This document shows positions 18,152 through 27,352 of a stretch of DNA of 64,000 bases, piece by piece (the first letter of the stretch is position 1; each line of letters opens with the position of its first letter). The notes under the pieces are model-generated. The model was not told the origin of the DNA, ran no database searches, and saw only the letters and a list, made by a program, of their open reading frames with translations. The DNA is from JAEUQQ01 sp963697285 (GTDB taxonomy: Bacteria > Acidobacteriota > Vicinamibacteria > Vicinamibacterales > JAFNAJ01): NCBI GenBank assembly GCA_963697285.1, contig CAVONI010000012.1, forward strand, positions 1,240,001 to 1,304,000, given 5' to 3'. A program made the translations under genes and the position numbers.

Positions 18152-19573
18152 TCAGGCCGCCCCGTTCCCTCTCAGGACCGCCGGAACTGTTCGCATCAGG
18201 ATCTGCGCGTCCAGCAGGAGCGACCAGCGGTCGATGTACTCGAGATCCATCCTGATCCAGTGATCGAATCCCAGGTCGCCGCGGCCGTTGATCTGCCAGA
18301 GGCACGTCAGGCCGGGCATCACGCTGAAACGTCGCATGAGCGAGGCTTCCGTGAAGCGCGACACGTCACGCACCGGCAGGGGCCGCGGCCCGACCAGCGA
18401 CATGTCGCCGATCAGCACGTGGAACAGCTGCGGCAACTCGTCGATCGATGTCCGCCTGAGGAACCATCCGACACGCGTGACGCGCGGGTCGTGCCTGATC
18501 TTGAACACGGGCCCCTGGGCCTCGTTCTGCGACTCGAGCCCCGGCTGCAGTGCCTCCGCGTCGACCACCATGGTCCGGAACTTCCACATCCGGAACCGCC
18601 GGCGGTGGTAGCCGAACCTCTCCTGCGCGAAGAGTACGGGACCCGTCCCCGTGAGCTTGATCGCGACCGCGGCGGCCAGCATCACCGGCGAGAACAGCAG
18701 CAACCCGGCGATCGCGCCGCAGATGTCGATCGCGCGCTTGGCCCAGAGGCGGTAGTCGTCGGCCGCGACCTTCAAGGCAATCGTCACGTCCCTGGCGTCT
18801 TCTGCGCCCCGTCGCGCGGGCGAGCACCGGAACACGTCGGCCTGGTAGGCAGACTCCACCCCGACGCGCTCGCAGGTTGCGATCACCTGCTCGATGGCCG
18901 CGTAGCACGACTTCACGGGCAACGCGATGTGGACCGCGTCAACGGCCCTCGCGGCGAGGAGGCCTTCGAGTTCGTCCACCGTCCCGAGAAACGGGGGCGC
19001 CGTCAGCCCGGCGGGTGCCGGCCGCTTGACCGTGTCGACGAACCCGATGACGTCGTACGACAACTCGCGCAGGCGACGGTAGTGGTTGAGCGCACGCGGG
19101 CCGGTCCCGGCGATGATGACGCGGAGCGGATCGCGCCGAAGGTGGACAGCTGCCCGCAGGACGCGTCGCACCACCGCCCGCGCCGACACGGTGCCTGCGG
19201 TGACGGTGACCAGGAACGCAGCCAGCGGGAGCCACCCGAACGTCCGCGCGTCGCTGGTCAGCAACAACACCACCACGAACACGCTGCCGGCCAGGCAGGC
19301 CCTGGCAACGCGGTCCAACTCCCGGGCCATCGTGTTCAGCTCGTTGAACCGGTACAACCCGAACGCCCCGAAGACGCTGGTCCAGGCCAGCGTCATGCCC
19401 CACACGATCAGGACGCTCTGCACCGTGACCCGCGTGTCGAGCAATGACCCGAGGTTCATGCCGGTCTGCGGCAGCTCCAGTCCCACGAGCACGACCAGCA
19501 GCGACACGAGTGCCACGCTCGTGTCGATCGCCCGGCACGCCGGCGCCAGCGACTTGTCTGTGAAGCGATACAT
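18152..19573 (-). CDS. Undecaprenyl-phosphate sugar phosphotransferase (WcaJ/EpsZ-like priming enzyme)
   Basis: A 473-residue polyisoprenyl-phosphate hexose-1-phosphate transferase. The first ~120 residues hold about four membrane helices; a Rossmann-like central domain follows (VIIAGTGPRALNHYRRL). The C-terminal bacterial sugar transferase domain has KRAIDICGAIAGLLL, PVLFAQERFG, FRMWKFRTM, RTSIDELPQL, VGPRP and PGLTCLWQINGR. It transfers a sugar-1-phosphate from a UDP-sugar to undecaprenyl phosphate and so starts each repeat unit. ATG 19573 is preceded by AAGGGG at good spacing. It is third in the operon. Confidence 0.93.
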   Translation of the reverse strand: MYRFTDKSLAPACRAIDTSVALVSLLVVLVGLELPQTGMNLGSLLDTRVTVQSVLIVWGMTLAWTSVFGAFGLYRFNELNTMARELDRVARACLAGSVFVVVLLLTSDARTFGWLPLAAFLVTVTAGTVSARAVVRRVLRAAVHLRRDPLRVIIAGTGPRALNHYRRLRELSYDVIGFVDTVKRPAPAGLTAPPFLGTVDELEGLLAARAVDAVHIALPVKSCYAAIEQVIATCERVGVESAYQADVFRCSPARRGAEDARDVTIALKVAADDYRLWAKRAIDICGAIAGLLLFSPVMLAAAVAIKLTGTGPVLFAQERFGYHRRRFRMWKFRTMVVDAEALQPGLESQNEAQGPVFKIRHDPRVTRVGWFLRRTSIDELPQLFHVLIGDMSLVGPRPLPVRDVSRFTEASLMRRFSVMPGLTCLWQINGRGDLGFDHWIRMDLEYIDRWSLLLDAQILMRTVPAVLRGNGAA

Positions 19574-19613
19574 GGTGGCAACCCCTTGCGAACGCGCGCG
19601 CCACGCGGCTGCA

Positions 19614-20282
19614 CTACTGCATCCACGGGTTCCAGAAGATCCCGAACGACGCCCACTTCACGATCCGCTCCACCTTCGTGAGCGTGTTCTTCGGAACCAG
19701 CAGCATGTCGCCAGGCAGCAACCGGTACTCCTCGGCTTGCTGTGGCTCGCGCTCAATCCGCTTGAGGTCGATCTCGGTGACGGCCGCGCGCTCGGCGTCG
19801 AGCCTCCTGAGCAGCAAGACCTGGGAGTGCTTCGACCCGCTCGTGAACCCGCCCGCCATGGCGATGGCCTCGAGCGCGGTCGTCGGGCCCCGCATCTCGT
19901 ACTTTCCCGGCTTCCCCACCTCGCCGCCGACAACGAAGTACGGCTTCTCGAAGTCCTTGATGACCAGTGCCACCTCGGGATCCTTCAACCGCACCGCGCT
20001 CGCCTGCGCGATGGCCAGGCGCGCCTCTTCGACCGTGAGGTCAGACAGCTTCAGCTCGCCCGCGATCTGCAGCACCACGAAGCCATCGGGCTGGATGGTC
20101 ACCGCCTGGTTGAACTCGGGCGTGTAGCGGTACTGCACCTCGATGACATCGGTGGGCCGCAGGCGATACCGCGCGGGAGACGGCGGCGCCGGCGTGCCCG
20201 CGTCCTGCGCGAGGGCCAGCCCACACGCGGCGACCGCACACGCCACGGCGAGGAATGCGACGCGACGATGATGCGCGATCAT
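19614..20282 (-). CDS. Wza-type polysaccharide export protein
   Basis: A 222-residue exported protein (signal peptide FLAVACAVAACGLALA, with a possible Cys lipid site) of the polysaccharide biosynthesis/export family. The Poly_export domain is seen in YRLRPTDVIEVQYRYTPEFNQ and the SLBB-type segment in KPYFVVGGEVGKPGKYEM. It should form the outer-membrane exit channel for the polymer. Of two possible starts, ATG 20282 is preferred because GGAG lies six bases upstream and it overlaps the preceding stop as ATGA. At 222 residues it is shorter than enteric Wza (about 380), as is usual for single-SLBB members. Confidence 0.88.
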   Translation of the reverse strand: MIAHHRRVAFLAVACAVAACGLALAQDAGTPAPPSPARYRLRPTDVIEVQYRYTPEFNQAVTIQPDGFVVLQIAGELKLSDLTVEEARLAIAQASAVRLKDPEVALVIKDFEKPYFVVGGEVGKPGKYEMRGPTTALEAIAMAGGFTSGSKHSQVLLLRRLDAERAAVTEIDLKRIEREPQQAEEYRLLPGDMLLVPKNTLTKVERIVKWASFGIFWNPWMQ

Positions 20283-21838
20283 TGGAATCTCCATGGAGTC
20301 TGGGCGTCGGGTTCTGAGCCACGGCTGGCGAGCACGGTGTGGTCTGCCGGCACAGGCGGTGGCTGGCGAGGCCTGGGCTTCTGGCTGGCGCGCACGTCTG
20401 GTGCGTCCGAGGGCACGTCGGGATACACCGTCGTCCCGTTGCCAGACAGGTAGTCGGCGCCGAGCGCTCCCCCCAGGCCGACGAAGCAGGCGAGGACCAG
20501 GCCAACCATCAGCACCAGCGCGCGATTCGGGCTCGAGGGCAACGCGGGAACACTCGGGGCCTGCGCCACCGTCACGTTGGTGATCCGCACCTGGTCCAGC
20601 GCCTCGGCGATGCGCGCTTCCTCGCGCTTGGTCTCGTACAGCTGGAAGCTCGCCTCGGCGGCCTTCAGCTCGCGCCCGAGCGCGTCGTGCTCGGGCGTCG
20701 AGACCTCCAGGTCGACCATCTCGTCGCGCACACCTGCGATCCCCTCCGTCAGGCTGGCGCGGCGGGCGCGCAGGCCCGCGAGCTGCACGTCGGCGTTGGC
20801 CAGGTCTGCGAGCAGCGACGCGCGCAGGGGATTGGGCGTCGTCGTCTGCTCCTGTGCCGGCTCGGTGCTCACGGACTGCAGCGTCGCCTCGGTGTCGAGG
20901 ATCTGCTGGTCGAGTTCGACGATGCGGCGGTCGTCGCGCTGGAAGTTCAAGGCGAGCAGCGTCCGTCGATTCCTCATCTCCACGAGGATCGTCGTCAGCC
21001 GCTCGATCGCGTACTGGTTCGGCACGGCGCGCGTTTGCGCGACGATCGTCGCGTCCATCTGGCCCACGTCCTGGTGCAATCGCGCGATGCGCTGCTGCGT
21101 GTCGTGGATTGCCGCGTCGGCCGCGTCGACCTGCGCCTGCAGATCGCTTTCACGGCGGATCAACTGCTCCTTCTGCATGTCGAGCGCCACGACCACGTGC
21201 TCGCGACGAAACGCGCTCAACTGCGCCTGCGCCTGCGTCAAGGCCTGCTTGTAGTGCTCAGACTGCGCCTTGAAGAACTCGTGGGCCCCTGCCGTCCGGT
21301 GCGCAGACAAGTGCTTGTCCAGGTACAGGTCTGAGAACTGGCGGAGGACGTCGAGCGCAACCTCGGGCGACTGCGCCGCGTAGGCCACCGAGATGATGTT
21401 GGTCTTGCGCACCGCCGAGACATCCAGGTTGCGCTCGAGGGTCCGGATGGCGCGGTCGAGGTCGCGGGCGCTCACCGGCGGCGTGACCTTCGCGAGCAGC
21501 GTGCGCATCGCCACCTGCGCGAGCAGGTCGCGGCTGTTCAGCAGCTCGATCTCGGTGTTCATTTCAGATTCGCTGACGTCGCCCGACGAGACGCTCGACG
21601 TGCGGTCGGCGGTGACGACCATTTCGGTGCGCGCCTTGCGCACGAGGAACTTCGTCGTCCCCTTGTACCGGGCAGGCAGGAGCACGGCGCTCGCGACAAC
21701 GGCGAGCGCGACGAGGGCGAAGAGCGCGAGGCCGAGCCCCCGGCGCCGACGGAGCATTGCGAGAGCCGGAGCCGTCGAGGTGCGGAGGGCTGGGTCGGGC
21801 GGTGAGGCAGGGCCAGTGGTCAGCACAGCAACCCCCAC
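20279..21838 (-). CDS. Wzz/GumC-type polysaccharide chain-length determinant
   Basis: A 519-residue inner-membrane protein of the polysaccharide co-polymerase family. One membrane helix lies near residues 33-55 (LALFALVALAVVASAVLL), a second near 430-455 (ALVLMVGLVLACFVGLGGAL), with a long coiled-coil periplasmic region between them. There is no C-terminal tyrosine kinase domain, so it is a GumC-like chain-length regulator without kinase; the tail is proline-rich. The frame begins with GTG at 21838; other candidates are GTG 21826 and ATG 21757, and the ribosome site is poor for all. It is the first gene of the exopolysaccharide operon, so the operon promoter should lie in the 100 bases upstream. 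Confidence 0.88.
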   Translation of the reverse strand: MGVAVLTTGPASPPDPALRTSTAPALAMLRRRRGLGLALFALVALAVVASAVLLPARYKGTTKFLVRKARTEMVVTADRTSSVSSGDVSESEMNTEIELLNSRDLLAQVAMRTLLAKVTPPVSARDLDRAIRTLERNLDVSAVRKTNIISVAYAAQSPEVALDVLRQFSDLYLDKHLSAHRTAGAHEFFKAQSEHYKQALTQAQAQLSAFRREHVVVALDMQKEQLIRRESDLQAQVDAADAAIHDTQQRIARLHQDVGQMDATIVAQTRAVPNQYAIERLTTILVEMRNRRTLLALNFQRDDRRIVELDQQILDTEATLQSVSTEPAQEQTTTPNPLRASLLADLANADVQLAGLRARRASLTEGIAGVRDEMVDLEVSTPEHDALGRELKAAEASFQLYETKREEARIAEALDQVRITNVTVAQAPSVPALPSSPNRALVLMVGLVLACFVGLGGALGADYLSGNGTTVYPDVPSDAPDVRASQKPRPRQPPPVPADHTVLASRGSEPDAQTPWRFQ

Positions 21839-21938
21839 AAACCAACTCAGCCACTGCTATACCACTGTCAGCCCTGTGCACCCAAGGCAAAGTTTGGAAC
21901 GACGTGTGCGGCCTCGTCACAGCCGCGAGGGACGGCCT

Positions 21939-22190
21939 TCAGTCGTCTGACAGCATCGCGGCGAAGGCCTCGTCGCGGATCTGATCGGCCGCCTCGACCT
22001 CGACCTGCCACCGTTCGTGCGCGTCGATGGAGTCCAGGTGGCTGACCGAACGGAGCCGGTCGTACTCCGCGACCGAGAGCACCACGGCGACGTCGTGGTC
22101 CTCCTGCCGGATGACAATCGGTTCGAACTGCGCGGCGTCGAGCAGCGGCAGGAACCCGTTCGTGACTTCGGTCACAGCAATGGTCCGCAT
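21939..22190 (-). CDS. Orphan Phd/YefM-type antitoxin
   Basis: An 83-residue protein with the Phd/YefM layout: MRTIAVTEVTNGFLPLLDAA (DNA-binding N-terminus), then VIRQEDHDVAVVLSVAEYDRL, then an acidic tail. Such antitoxins repress their own operon and neutralise a RelE/Doc/PIN-type toxin. ATG at 22190 is preceded by GGAGGAGG. No toxin gene follows: the next gene downstream is the polysaccharide chain-length determinant on the same strand, 100 bases away. It may be a solitary regulator or the remains of a pair. Confidence 0.8.
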   Translation of the reverse strand: MRTIAVTEVTNGFLPLLDAAQFEPIVIRQEDHDVAVVLSVAEYDRLRSVSHLDSIDAHERWQVEVEAADQIRDEAFAAMLSDD

Positions 22191-22291
22191 GGCTGGCCTC
22201 CTCCGGGCTGGGATTATCGCGCAACACGCGCGCGAGGGTACCCCCCCTCCGCCGTCGAAGAGCCTGCAGGCCACGCGTCAGCCGTTCGGCA

Positions 22292-22879
22292 TCACGGTCT
22301 CGGCGGCACCGTCCAGAGATACAGGTTGGTGTCGTCTTCGGTCCGCACCGTGGCCTCGGGAGACCAGCGGCCGATCAGGAACTGGTGCGACACGATCCGC
22401 GTCCCCGGGCGGAGTTGCCGCAGCTTCGGCTCGAGTGCGCGATTGACGCTGGGAGAGAGATACAGCGTCACCACCGTCGCCGGCGAGATGTCGGCGGTGA
22501 AGATGTCGCCCTCGACGAAGGTGACGCGATCGGCCACCTCGCCCTCGATCGCGATCTGGCGTGCCACGTCAACGAGGTGCGGATCGAGCTCGATGCCCAC
22601 CCCGCGCGCGCCGTATTTCTGCGCCGCGAGGATGACGATGCGCCCGTCGCCCGACCCGAGGTCGTAGACGACGTCGTCACGCGTGACCCTGGCGAGCGTG
22701 AGCATCGCGTCTGCGGTGACGTGGCGCGTCGGCACGAAGTAGATGTCGGGCTGGCGTGCGGGACGCCTGTCTGGCACCTGTGGCCGGCCACCAGGGCCGG
22801 CGACGATCCGGCCGGTCAGCCCGAGGCCGAGCACGAGCATCCCCACGACGACGTTCCCGAGCGTGCCTCGTGTGGCCAT
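22292..22879 (-). CDS. Exported or membrane-anchored class I SAM-dependent methyltransferase
   Basis: A 195-residue Rossmann methyltransferase with motif I DLGSGDGRIVILAA, an acidic IELDP after strand 2, and VEGDIF as the motif II region. Unusually it starts with a hydrophobic segment (VVVGMLVLGLGLTGRIVAG) that would anchor or export it. This kind of anchored methyltransferase is seen in environmental bacteria but has no established substrate. ATG 22879 has GGGAG upstream; the frame extends to 22948 without a good start. It lies alone on the minus strand, divergent from the membrane protein at 23019. Confidence 0.82.
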   Translation of the reverse strand: MATRGTLGNVVVGMLVLGLGLTGRIVAGPGGRPQVPDRRPARQPDIYFVPTRHVTADAMLTLARVTRDDVVYDLGSGDGRIVILAAQKYGARGVGIELDPHLVDVARQIAIEGEVADRVTFVEGDIFTADISPATVVTLYLSPSVNRALEPKLRQLRPGTRIVSHQFLIGRWSPEATVRTEDDTNLYLWTVPPRP

Positions 22880-23018
22880 CGAGCGCTCCCTGCGGCGTGT
22901 GGACCGGCATTGTGTGGAATCATAGTGCAGTCGGCAACCCGCGTTCACGGCGACGCGGGCGTGCCGGCGCCTGCGGGCGACGGGTGCGCGCAGGCACCGA
23001 TTCCACGACGAGGTACGG

Positions 23019-23429
23019 ATGTCCCCGATTCTGCGGCTTGGTGTGAGCGTGGTCCTCGTGGCGCTGGCGTGCTACACGCTCGGCGTCATTTCGGCGCAGC
23101 GGCGCAAGGCAATCTCGCAGCGCGCGCTGGGCTTCCTGATCGCCGGCGTGGTGTTCGACATCACGGCGACGGTCTTCATGATCATCGGGTCGGGCAACTG
23201 GATCACGCTGCACGGCGTGATCGGGTACTCGGCGCTGGCGGCCATGGTGGCCGACACGTGGTTCGCGTGGCGGCACCGCGGGCAGTTCGGTGACGGGCCC
23301 ACGTCGGACTGGCTGCACCGCTACACGCGGTTCGCGTATGGCTGGTGGGTCGTCGCGTTCATCACCGGCGGCATGCTGGCCGCGATGAACCGCGCGCCGA
23401 CGGTGACGCCGTCGCTCCTGGTTCCCTGA
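23019..23429 (+). CDS. Small four-helix membrane protein, TIGR03987/HsmA-like (tentative)
   Basis: A 136-residue protein with four evenly spaced membrane helices (residues about 5-25, 38-60, 68-85, 108-128) and short loops. The pattern GVVFDITATVFMIIGSG and GVIGYSALAAMVADTWFAWRHR recalls the TIGR03987/HsmA family, whose role is not well defined. ATG 23019 has GAGGT upstream. It ends 18 bases before the antiporter gene on the same strand, so the two are probably co-transcribed. Confidence 0.65.
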   Translation: MSPILRLGVSVVLVALACYTLGVISAQRRKAISQRALGFLIAGVVFDITATVFMIIGSGNWITLHGVIGYSALAAMVADTWFAWRHRGQFGDGPTSDWLHRYTRFAYGWWVVAFITGGMLAAMNRAPTVTPSLLVP

Positions 23430-23447
23430 TCCGCGCGACGCACGCGC

Positions 23448-25454
23448 ATGGGCATCGCCGCAGACCTGACCATCGTCGTCGTCGCCGGTGTCGCAGGCGC
23501 GATCGTGGCGCGCCTGCTGCGCCAGCCGCTGATCCTCGGCTACCTGCTCGCCGGGGTGGTCGTCGGGCCGAAGCTCGCCAACACCGTCGCGAACGCGGGC
23601 AACATCGAACTGCTCGCCGACATCGGCGTCACGCTGCTGCTGTTCGGGCTCGGCCTCGAGCTGTCGTTCAAGGATCTCGCGCCGGTCCGACGCGTCGCGC
23701 TGATCGGCACGCCCATCCAGATGCTGCTGACGATCGGCATCGGCGTGTCGCTCGGGCGCGTGCTCGGGTACGCCTGGGTCCCGGCCATCTGGTTCGGCGC
23801 CCTGCTCTCGCTCTCGAGCACCATCGTCGTGATCAAGACGCTGCTGGCACAGGGGCGCATGGGCACGCTCTCGAGCCGCGTCATGCTCGGCATGCTCGTC
23901 GTGCAGGACGTCGCCGTCATCCCGATGATGATCGTGCTGCCGGGGCTTTCGGCAGCCGGAACGGGCCTGTCGGCCGTCGCGATCTCGATCGGCAAGGCCG
24001 CGGTCTTCCTGGCGCTGATGATCGTGGTCGGCGGCCGGGTGTTTCCATGGCTGGTCGAGCGTGTTGCGCGCAGCGGGTCGCGCGAACTCTTCCTGCTCGT
24101 CGTGACCGCACTCGCCCTCGGTGTCGGCTTTGCCGCCCACGCCGTGGGTCTGTCAGCGGCCCTGGGGGCCTTCGTCGCCGGCCTGCTGCTGAGCGAGTCG
24201 GAGTACAGCCACCAGGCGCTGGCAGACATCATCCCGCTGCGCGACGTCTTCAGCCTCGTCTTCTTCGCCTCGGTCGGCATGCTGCTCGATCCGGCGCAGG
24301 TGATCGCGCACCTGCCGGCGCTGCTCGCCGTGGTCGCGATCGTCTTCGTCGGCAAGGGGCTGCTGTTCGCGGGAATCACGCACGCGTTCGGCTACCGCAA
24401 CGTGATCCCGATCGCGAGCGCCCTGACGCTCTTCCAGGTGGGCGAGTTCTCGTTCGTGCTGGCACGCGTCGGCCTGTTGACCGACGCGCTGCCCGTCGAC
24501 GTCTACGCGCTCGTGCTCAACACGGCCGTCGTCACCATGGCCCTCACGCCCGTGGTGTCGGGCCTCACGCCGACGGTCTACCGGTGGTTCGCGAGCCGCC
24601 GCGAGCCCGAGCCGCTGCAGTCGATCAACTTGCCGGCGGGCATGCACGACCACGTCATCATCGCGGGGGTGGGCCGTGTCGGCACGCAGGTCGCCGGCGT
24701 GCTCGCCGACCGCCAGTTGCCGTTCGTCATCGTCGAGCTCGACAGCCATCGTCTCGACCAGGCGCGGGCGAAGGGCTGGCCGATCGTGTTCGGAGACGGC
24801 GCGCAACCCACCGTGCTCGACGCAGCGCACGTCGCCACCGCGCGCCTGGTGCTCGTGACCGTTCCCGCCTTCACCGTCGCGCGCAGCATCGTCGATCGCG
24901 TGCGGCAGATGCGGCCCGACGTGGCGATCGTCGCCCGGGCCGACGGCTTCGACGCGCTCGCCGCGTTGCGCGAGATGGGCGTCGAAGAGGCCATCCAGCC
25001 GGAACTCGAGGCGGGGCTCGAGATGACGCGCATGGCGCTGGTCCACCTCGACCTCCCGTCGCACGAGATCCTGCACGTGACCGACCGGCTGCGCCGTGAG
25101 CGCTACGGCAAGGGAGCCCCGCTCACGGGCGAACACGATCTGCACCGCCTTGCCGGCGCCATGCGCCTGATCGACTTCAGGTGGATCGAAGTCGATGCGG
25201 GCAGTCGCATCGCCGGCCACACCATCGGCGAAGCGCGGATCCGGAAGCGGACGGGCGCGTCGATCGTCGGCATCGCGCACGGCGACGCCTTCGTCGTGAG
25301 CCCCGGCCCGGAGTCGGTGCTCGACGCGGGCGCGCTGCTGGCGGTTGTCGGGCGGCGCGAAGACCTGGCGGCGGTCGAAGCCCTGGCGGCGCCAAGTGCA
25401 GTCGCGGAGGATCGCGACGCGAAGCTGCCCGACCTGAACGAGCCAAAGCGCTAG
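23448..25454 (+). CDS. CPA2 cation:proton antiporter with TrkA-N and TrkA-C domains (KefB/YbaL-like)
   Basis: A 668-residue monovalent cation/proton antiporter. Residues 1-390 form about 12 membrane helices of the Na/H exchanger fold (LLRQPLILGYLLAGVVVGP, LLLFGLGLELSFKDL, LSLSSTIVVIKTLLAQG). A cytoplasmic RCK/TrkA-N domain follows with HVIIAGVGRVGTQVAGVL as the nucleotide-binding loop, then a TrkA-C domain near residues 575-650. Function: K+ or Na+ efflux in exchange for protons, gated by nucleotide. This full-length architecture is typical of YbaL/RosB-like members. No KefF/G-type ancillary protein is adjacent. Confidence 0.92.
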   Translation: MGIAADLTIVVVAGVAGAIVARLLRQPLILGYLLAGVVVGPKLANTVANAGNIELLADIGVTLLLFGLGLELSFKDLAPVRRVALIGTPIQMLLTIGIGVSLGRVLGYAWVPAIWFGALLSLSSTIVVIKTLLAQGRMGTLSSRVMLGMLVVQDVAVIPMMIVLPGLSAAGTGLSAVAISIGKAAVFLALMIVVGGRVFPWLVERVARSGSRELFLLVVTALALGVGFAAHAVGLSAALGAFVAGLLLSESEYSHQALADIIPLRDVFSLVFFASVGMLLDPAQVIAHLPALLAVVAIVFVGKGLLFAGITHAFGYRNVIPIASALTLFQVGEFSFVLARVGLLTDALPVDVYALVLNTAVVTMALTPVVSGLTPTVYRWFASRREPEPLQSINLPAGMHDHVIIAGVGRVGTQVAGVLADRQLPFVIVELDSHRLDQARAKGWPIVFGDGAQPTVLDAAHVATARLVLVTVPAFTVARSIVDRVRQMRPDVAIVARADGFDALAALREMGVEEAIQPELEAGLEMTRMALVHLDLPSHEILHVTDRLRRERYGKGAPLTGEHDLHRLAGAMRLIDFRWIEVDAGSRIAGHTIGEARIRKRTGASIVGIAHGDAFVVSPGPESVLDAGALLAVVGRREDLAAVEALAAPSAVAEDRDAKLPDLNEPKR

Positions 25455-25500
25455 CGCCGCCCCCAACCAACCTCACCACCTTCAGGAGAGGCGATCGTCC

Positions 25501-26017
25501 ATGCATGTCACCACTCCACACCGCGTGAGTCACACGTACACGCAGCGTCTGATCGGCGAGCCATCAGCGGTGTTCCCGCTGCTGTGCCCGGTCCGTGAGG
25601 CTGACTGGCTCGACGGATGGGATCCGATCTCGGTGATCACGCGGTCAGGAGTTGCCGAACCCGATTGCGTGTTCGTCACGCCGGCAACCCCCAACGACGC
25701 CATCTGGTACGTGACCCAGCATGATCCGCAGAGGGGCTTCGTGGAGATGCTCAAGATCACGCCGCTCGTCACGGCGTGCAGGCTCACTATCCAGCTTCGG
25801 CCCATCGCCACGGGGTCGGAAGCGACCGTCACATACACGCATACGAGCCTCGGGCCTGAAGGCGACGCGTTCGTGGCTGCCTTCACGGCCGAGTACCTAC
25901 GAGCGGTTCATGCAAGACTGGGAAGCGCGAGTGAACCACTACCTCGCAACCGGCACCGCCCTGCGGGCAGCAGACACCGCGCCACCCGCCGAGCCTGGTC
26001 GCGACGCGAAACCGTAG
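25501..26017 (+). pseudogene. SRPBCC-family protein, broken by a +1 frameshift
   Basis: A lipid/hydrophobic-ligand-binding START-like (SRPBCC) protein of about 170 residues if repaired. The start at ATG 25501 has AGGAGAGG upstream and the frame reads sensibly (VFPLLCPVREADWLDGWDP, a typical SRPBCC opening) until about 25896. The natural continuation YERFMQDWEARVNHYLATG is in the next frame and ends at 26017. One surplus base in the TACCTACGAG context explains the switch. Unrepaired, translation would run to 26112 with an arginine-rich tail. Either a sequencing error or a recent inactivation; see the cluster of similar lesions just downstream. Confidence 0.7.
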
Positions 26018-26087
26018 GTGCAGCGACCCGTTGCACAATGGGTGTCACTGGACGTCGTCTGACGATGACGCCCAGGGGGATTTCGCC

Positions 26088-26909
26088 GTGCCCAAGGCCT
26101 CGACCATCCTAGTCATCGCCATCGTCGGCCTCGCGCTCGTGGCCGCGTACTGGGCGTTGCTCTTCGTCAGCCAGCGCGCGATGCTGTTCCCGGCGCCACC
26201 CGCTGAGCGACGCGCCGCCGCGTCCGCCTGACGCGCAGCAGGTCTGGCTCGAGACGCCGGCCGGCCGTGTCGAGGCGTGGTTCCTGGCCCCGACGGTGGA
26301 GCACCCTGGCCGGTCGCCGCTCCTGCTCTTCACGCACGGGAACGGTGAACTGATCGACTACTGGCCGTCGGCGTTCGATCCGCCGCGCGCATGGGGGATG
26401 GCGGTGCTCCTGGTCGAGTACCCCGGCTACGGCCGATCGGCAGGTCACCCGTCGCAGCAGGCCATCGTCGACACCATGCTGGCGGCCGACCAGTGGGCAC
26501 GCGCGCAGCCCGCCATCGACGCCGACCGCATCATTCCCGTACGGCCGCTCGCTGGGAGGCAGCGCCGCAGCGATGCTGGCGGCCGAGCGGCCCGTGCCGG
26601 CCCTCATCCTCGAGTCGACGTTCACCAGCGCGCGGGCCTTCGCGCGACAGGTGGGCGCGCCCGGATTCCTGGTGCGCGACCCGCTCGACACGCTCGCCGC
26701 CGTGCGCACGGTTCCAGGGGCCGGTGCTGGTGCTGCACGGCGACCACGATGAGATCGTGCCCACCGATCACGGCCGCGCGCTGGCTGCGGCCTCGCCGCG
26801 AGCGACGCTGCGACTGCTCGCGTGCGGCCACAACGACTGCCCGCGCGCGTGGACCGACATCCGGACCTTCCTCGAGGCGCAGGGCCTGCTTCCTGCGCTC
26901 CCGCGCTGA
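26088..26909 (+). pseudogene. Membrane-anchored alpha/beta hydrolase, three frameshifts
   Basis: Pieced together, this is an alpha/beta hydrolase of about 270 residues with an N-terminal anchor (ILVIAIVGLALVAAYWALLF), HGNGELIDYW at the oxyanion region, the nucleophile elbow GRSLGGS, and VLHGDHDEIVP plus CGHNDCP supplying the Asp and His of the triad. The pieces lie in three frames: GTG 26088 to about 26198, then to about 26536, then to about 26708, then to the stop at 26909. Each switch needs removal of one base (contexts CCACCCG, TTCCCGT, GCACGG). GTG 26088 has AGGGGGA upstream. All parts are conserved, arguing for read errors or very recent decay. Confidence 0.75.
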
Positions 26910-26928
26910 GGACGCGCGGCAGCAGCCC

Positions 26929-27352
26929 ATGTCACCGGCAGCCTCCCTTGCCCTCGCCGACGCGCTCGTCGTCGTGCACCTCGCCTTCGTGCTGTTCGTG
27001 GTGCTCGGCGGCCTGCTCGTCATGCGCTGGCCGCGGATGGCGTGGGCACACGTGCCCGCCGCGGTGTGGGGAGCACTCGTCGAGTTCGCGGGCGCTCATC
27101 TGCCCGCTGACGCCGCTCGAGAACTCGCTGCGAGCCAGGGGCGGCGGCAGCGCCTACGCGTCGGGCTTCGTCGAGCACTACTTCGTGCCGCTGCTCTACC
27201 CCGCGTCGCTCTCACGCGACGTGCAGTGGCTGCTCGGCGGCATCGTGATCGCCGTGAACCTCGTCGTCTACGCCGTGGTCGTGCGGCGCCGGTCCGCCCC
27301 GTCGCCGCGCGTTGTGACGACCCGCGCGACGATGCCAGAGTGCAGCCCGTGA
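26929..27352 (+). pseudogene. DUF2784 membrane protein, one frameshift
   Basis: A small DUF2784-type inner-membrane protein of about 140 residues. The first part (ATG 26929) gives LADALVVVHLAFVLFVVLGG and WAHVPAAVWGALVEFAG; the second part, in the next frame after about 27093, gives ICPLTPLENSLRARGG, FVEHYFVPLLYP and a last helix. The ICPLTPLEN...YP signature is characteristic of DUF2784. One extra base near GGGCGCTCATC would restore continuity. It follows the hydrolase by 19 bases and its stop overlaps the HicB-like start. Function unknown. Confidence 0.75.
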
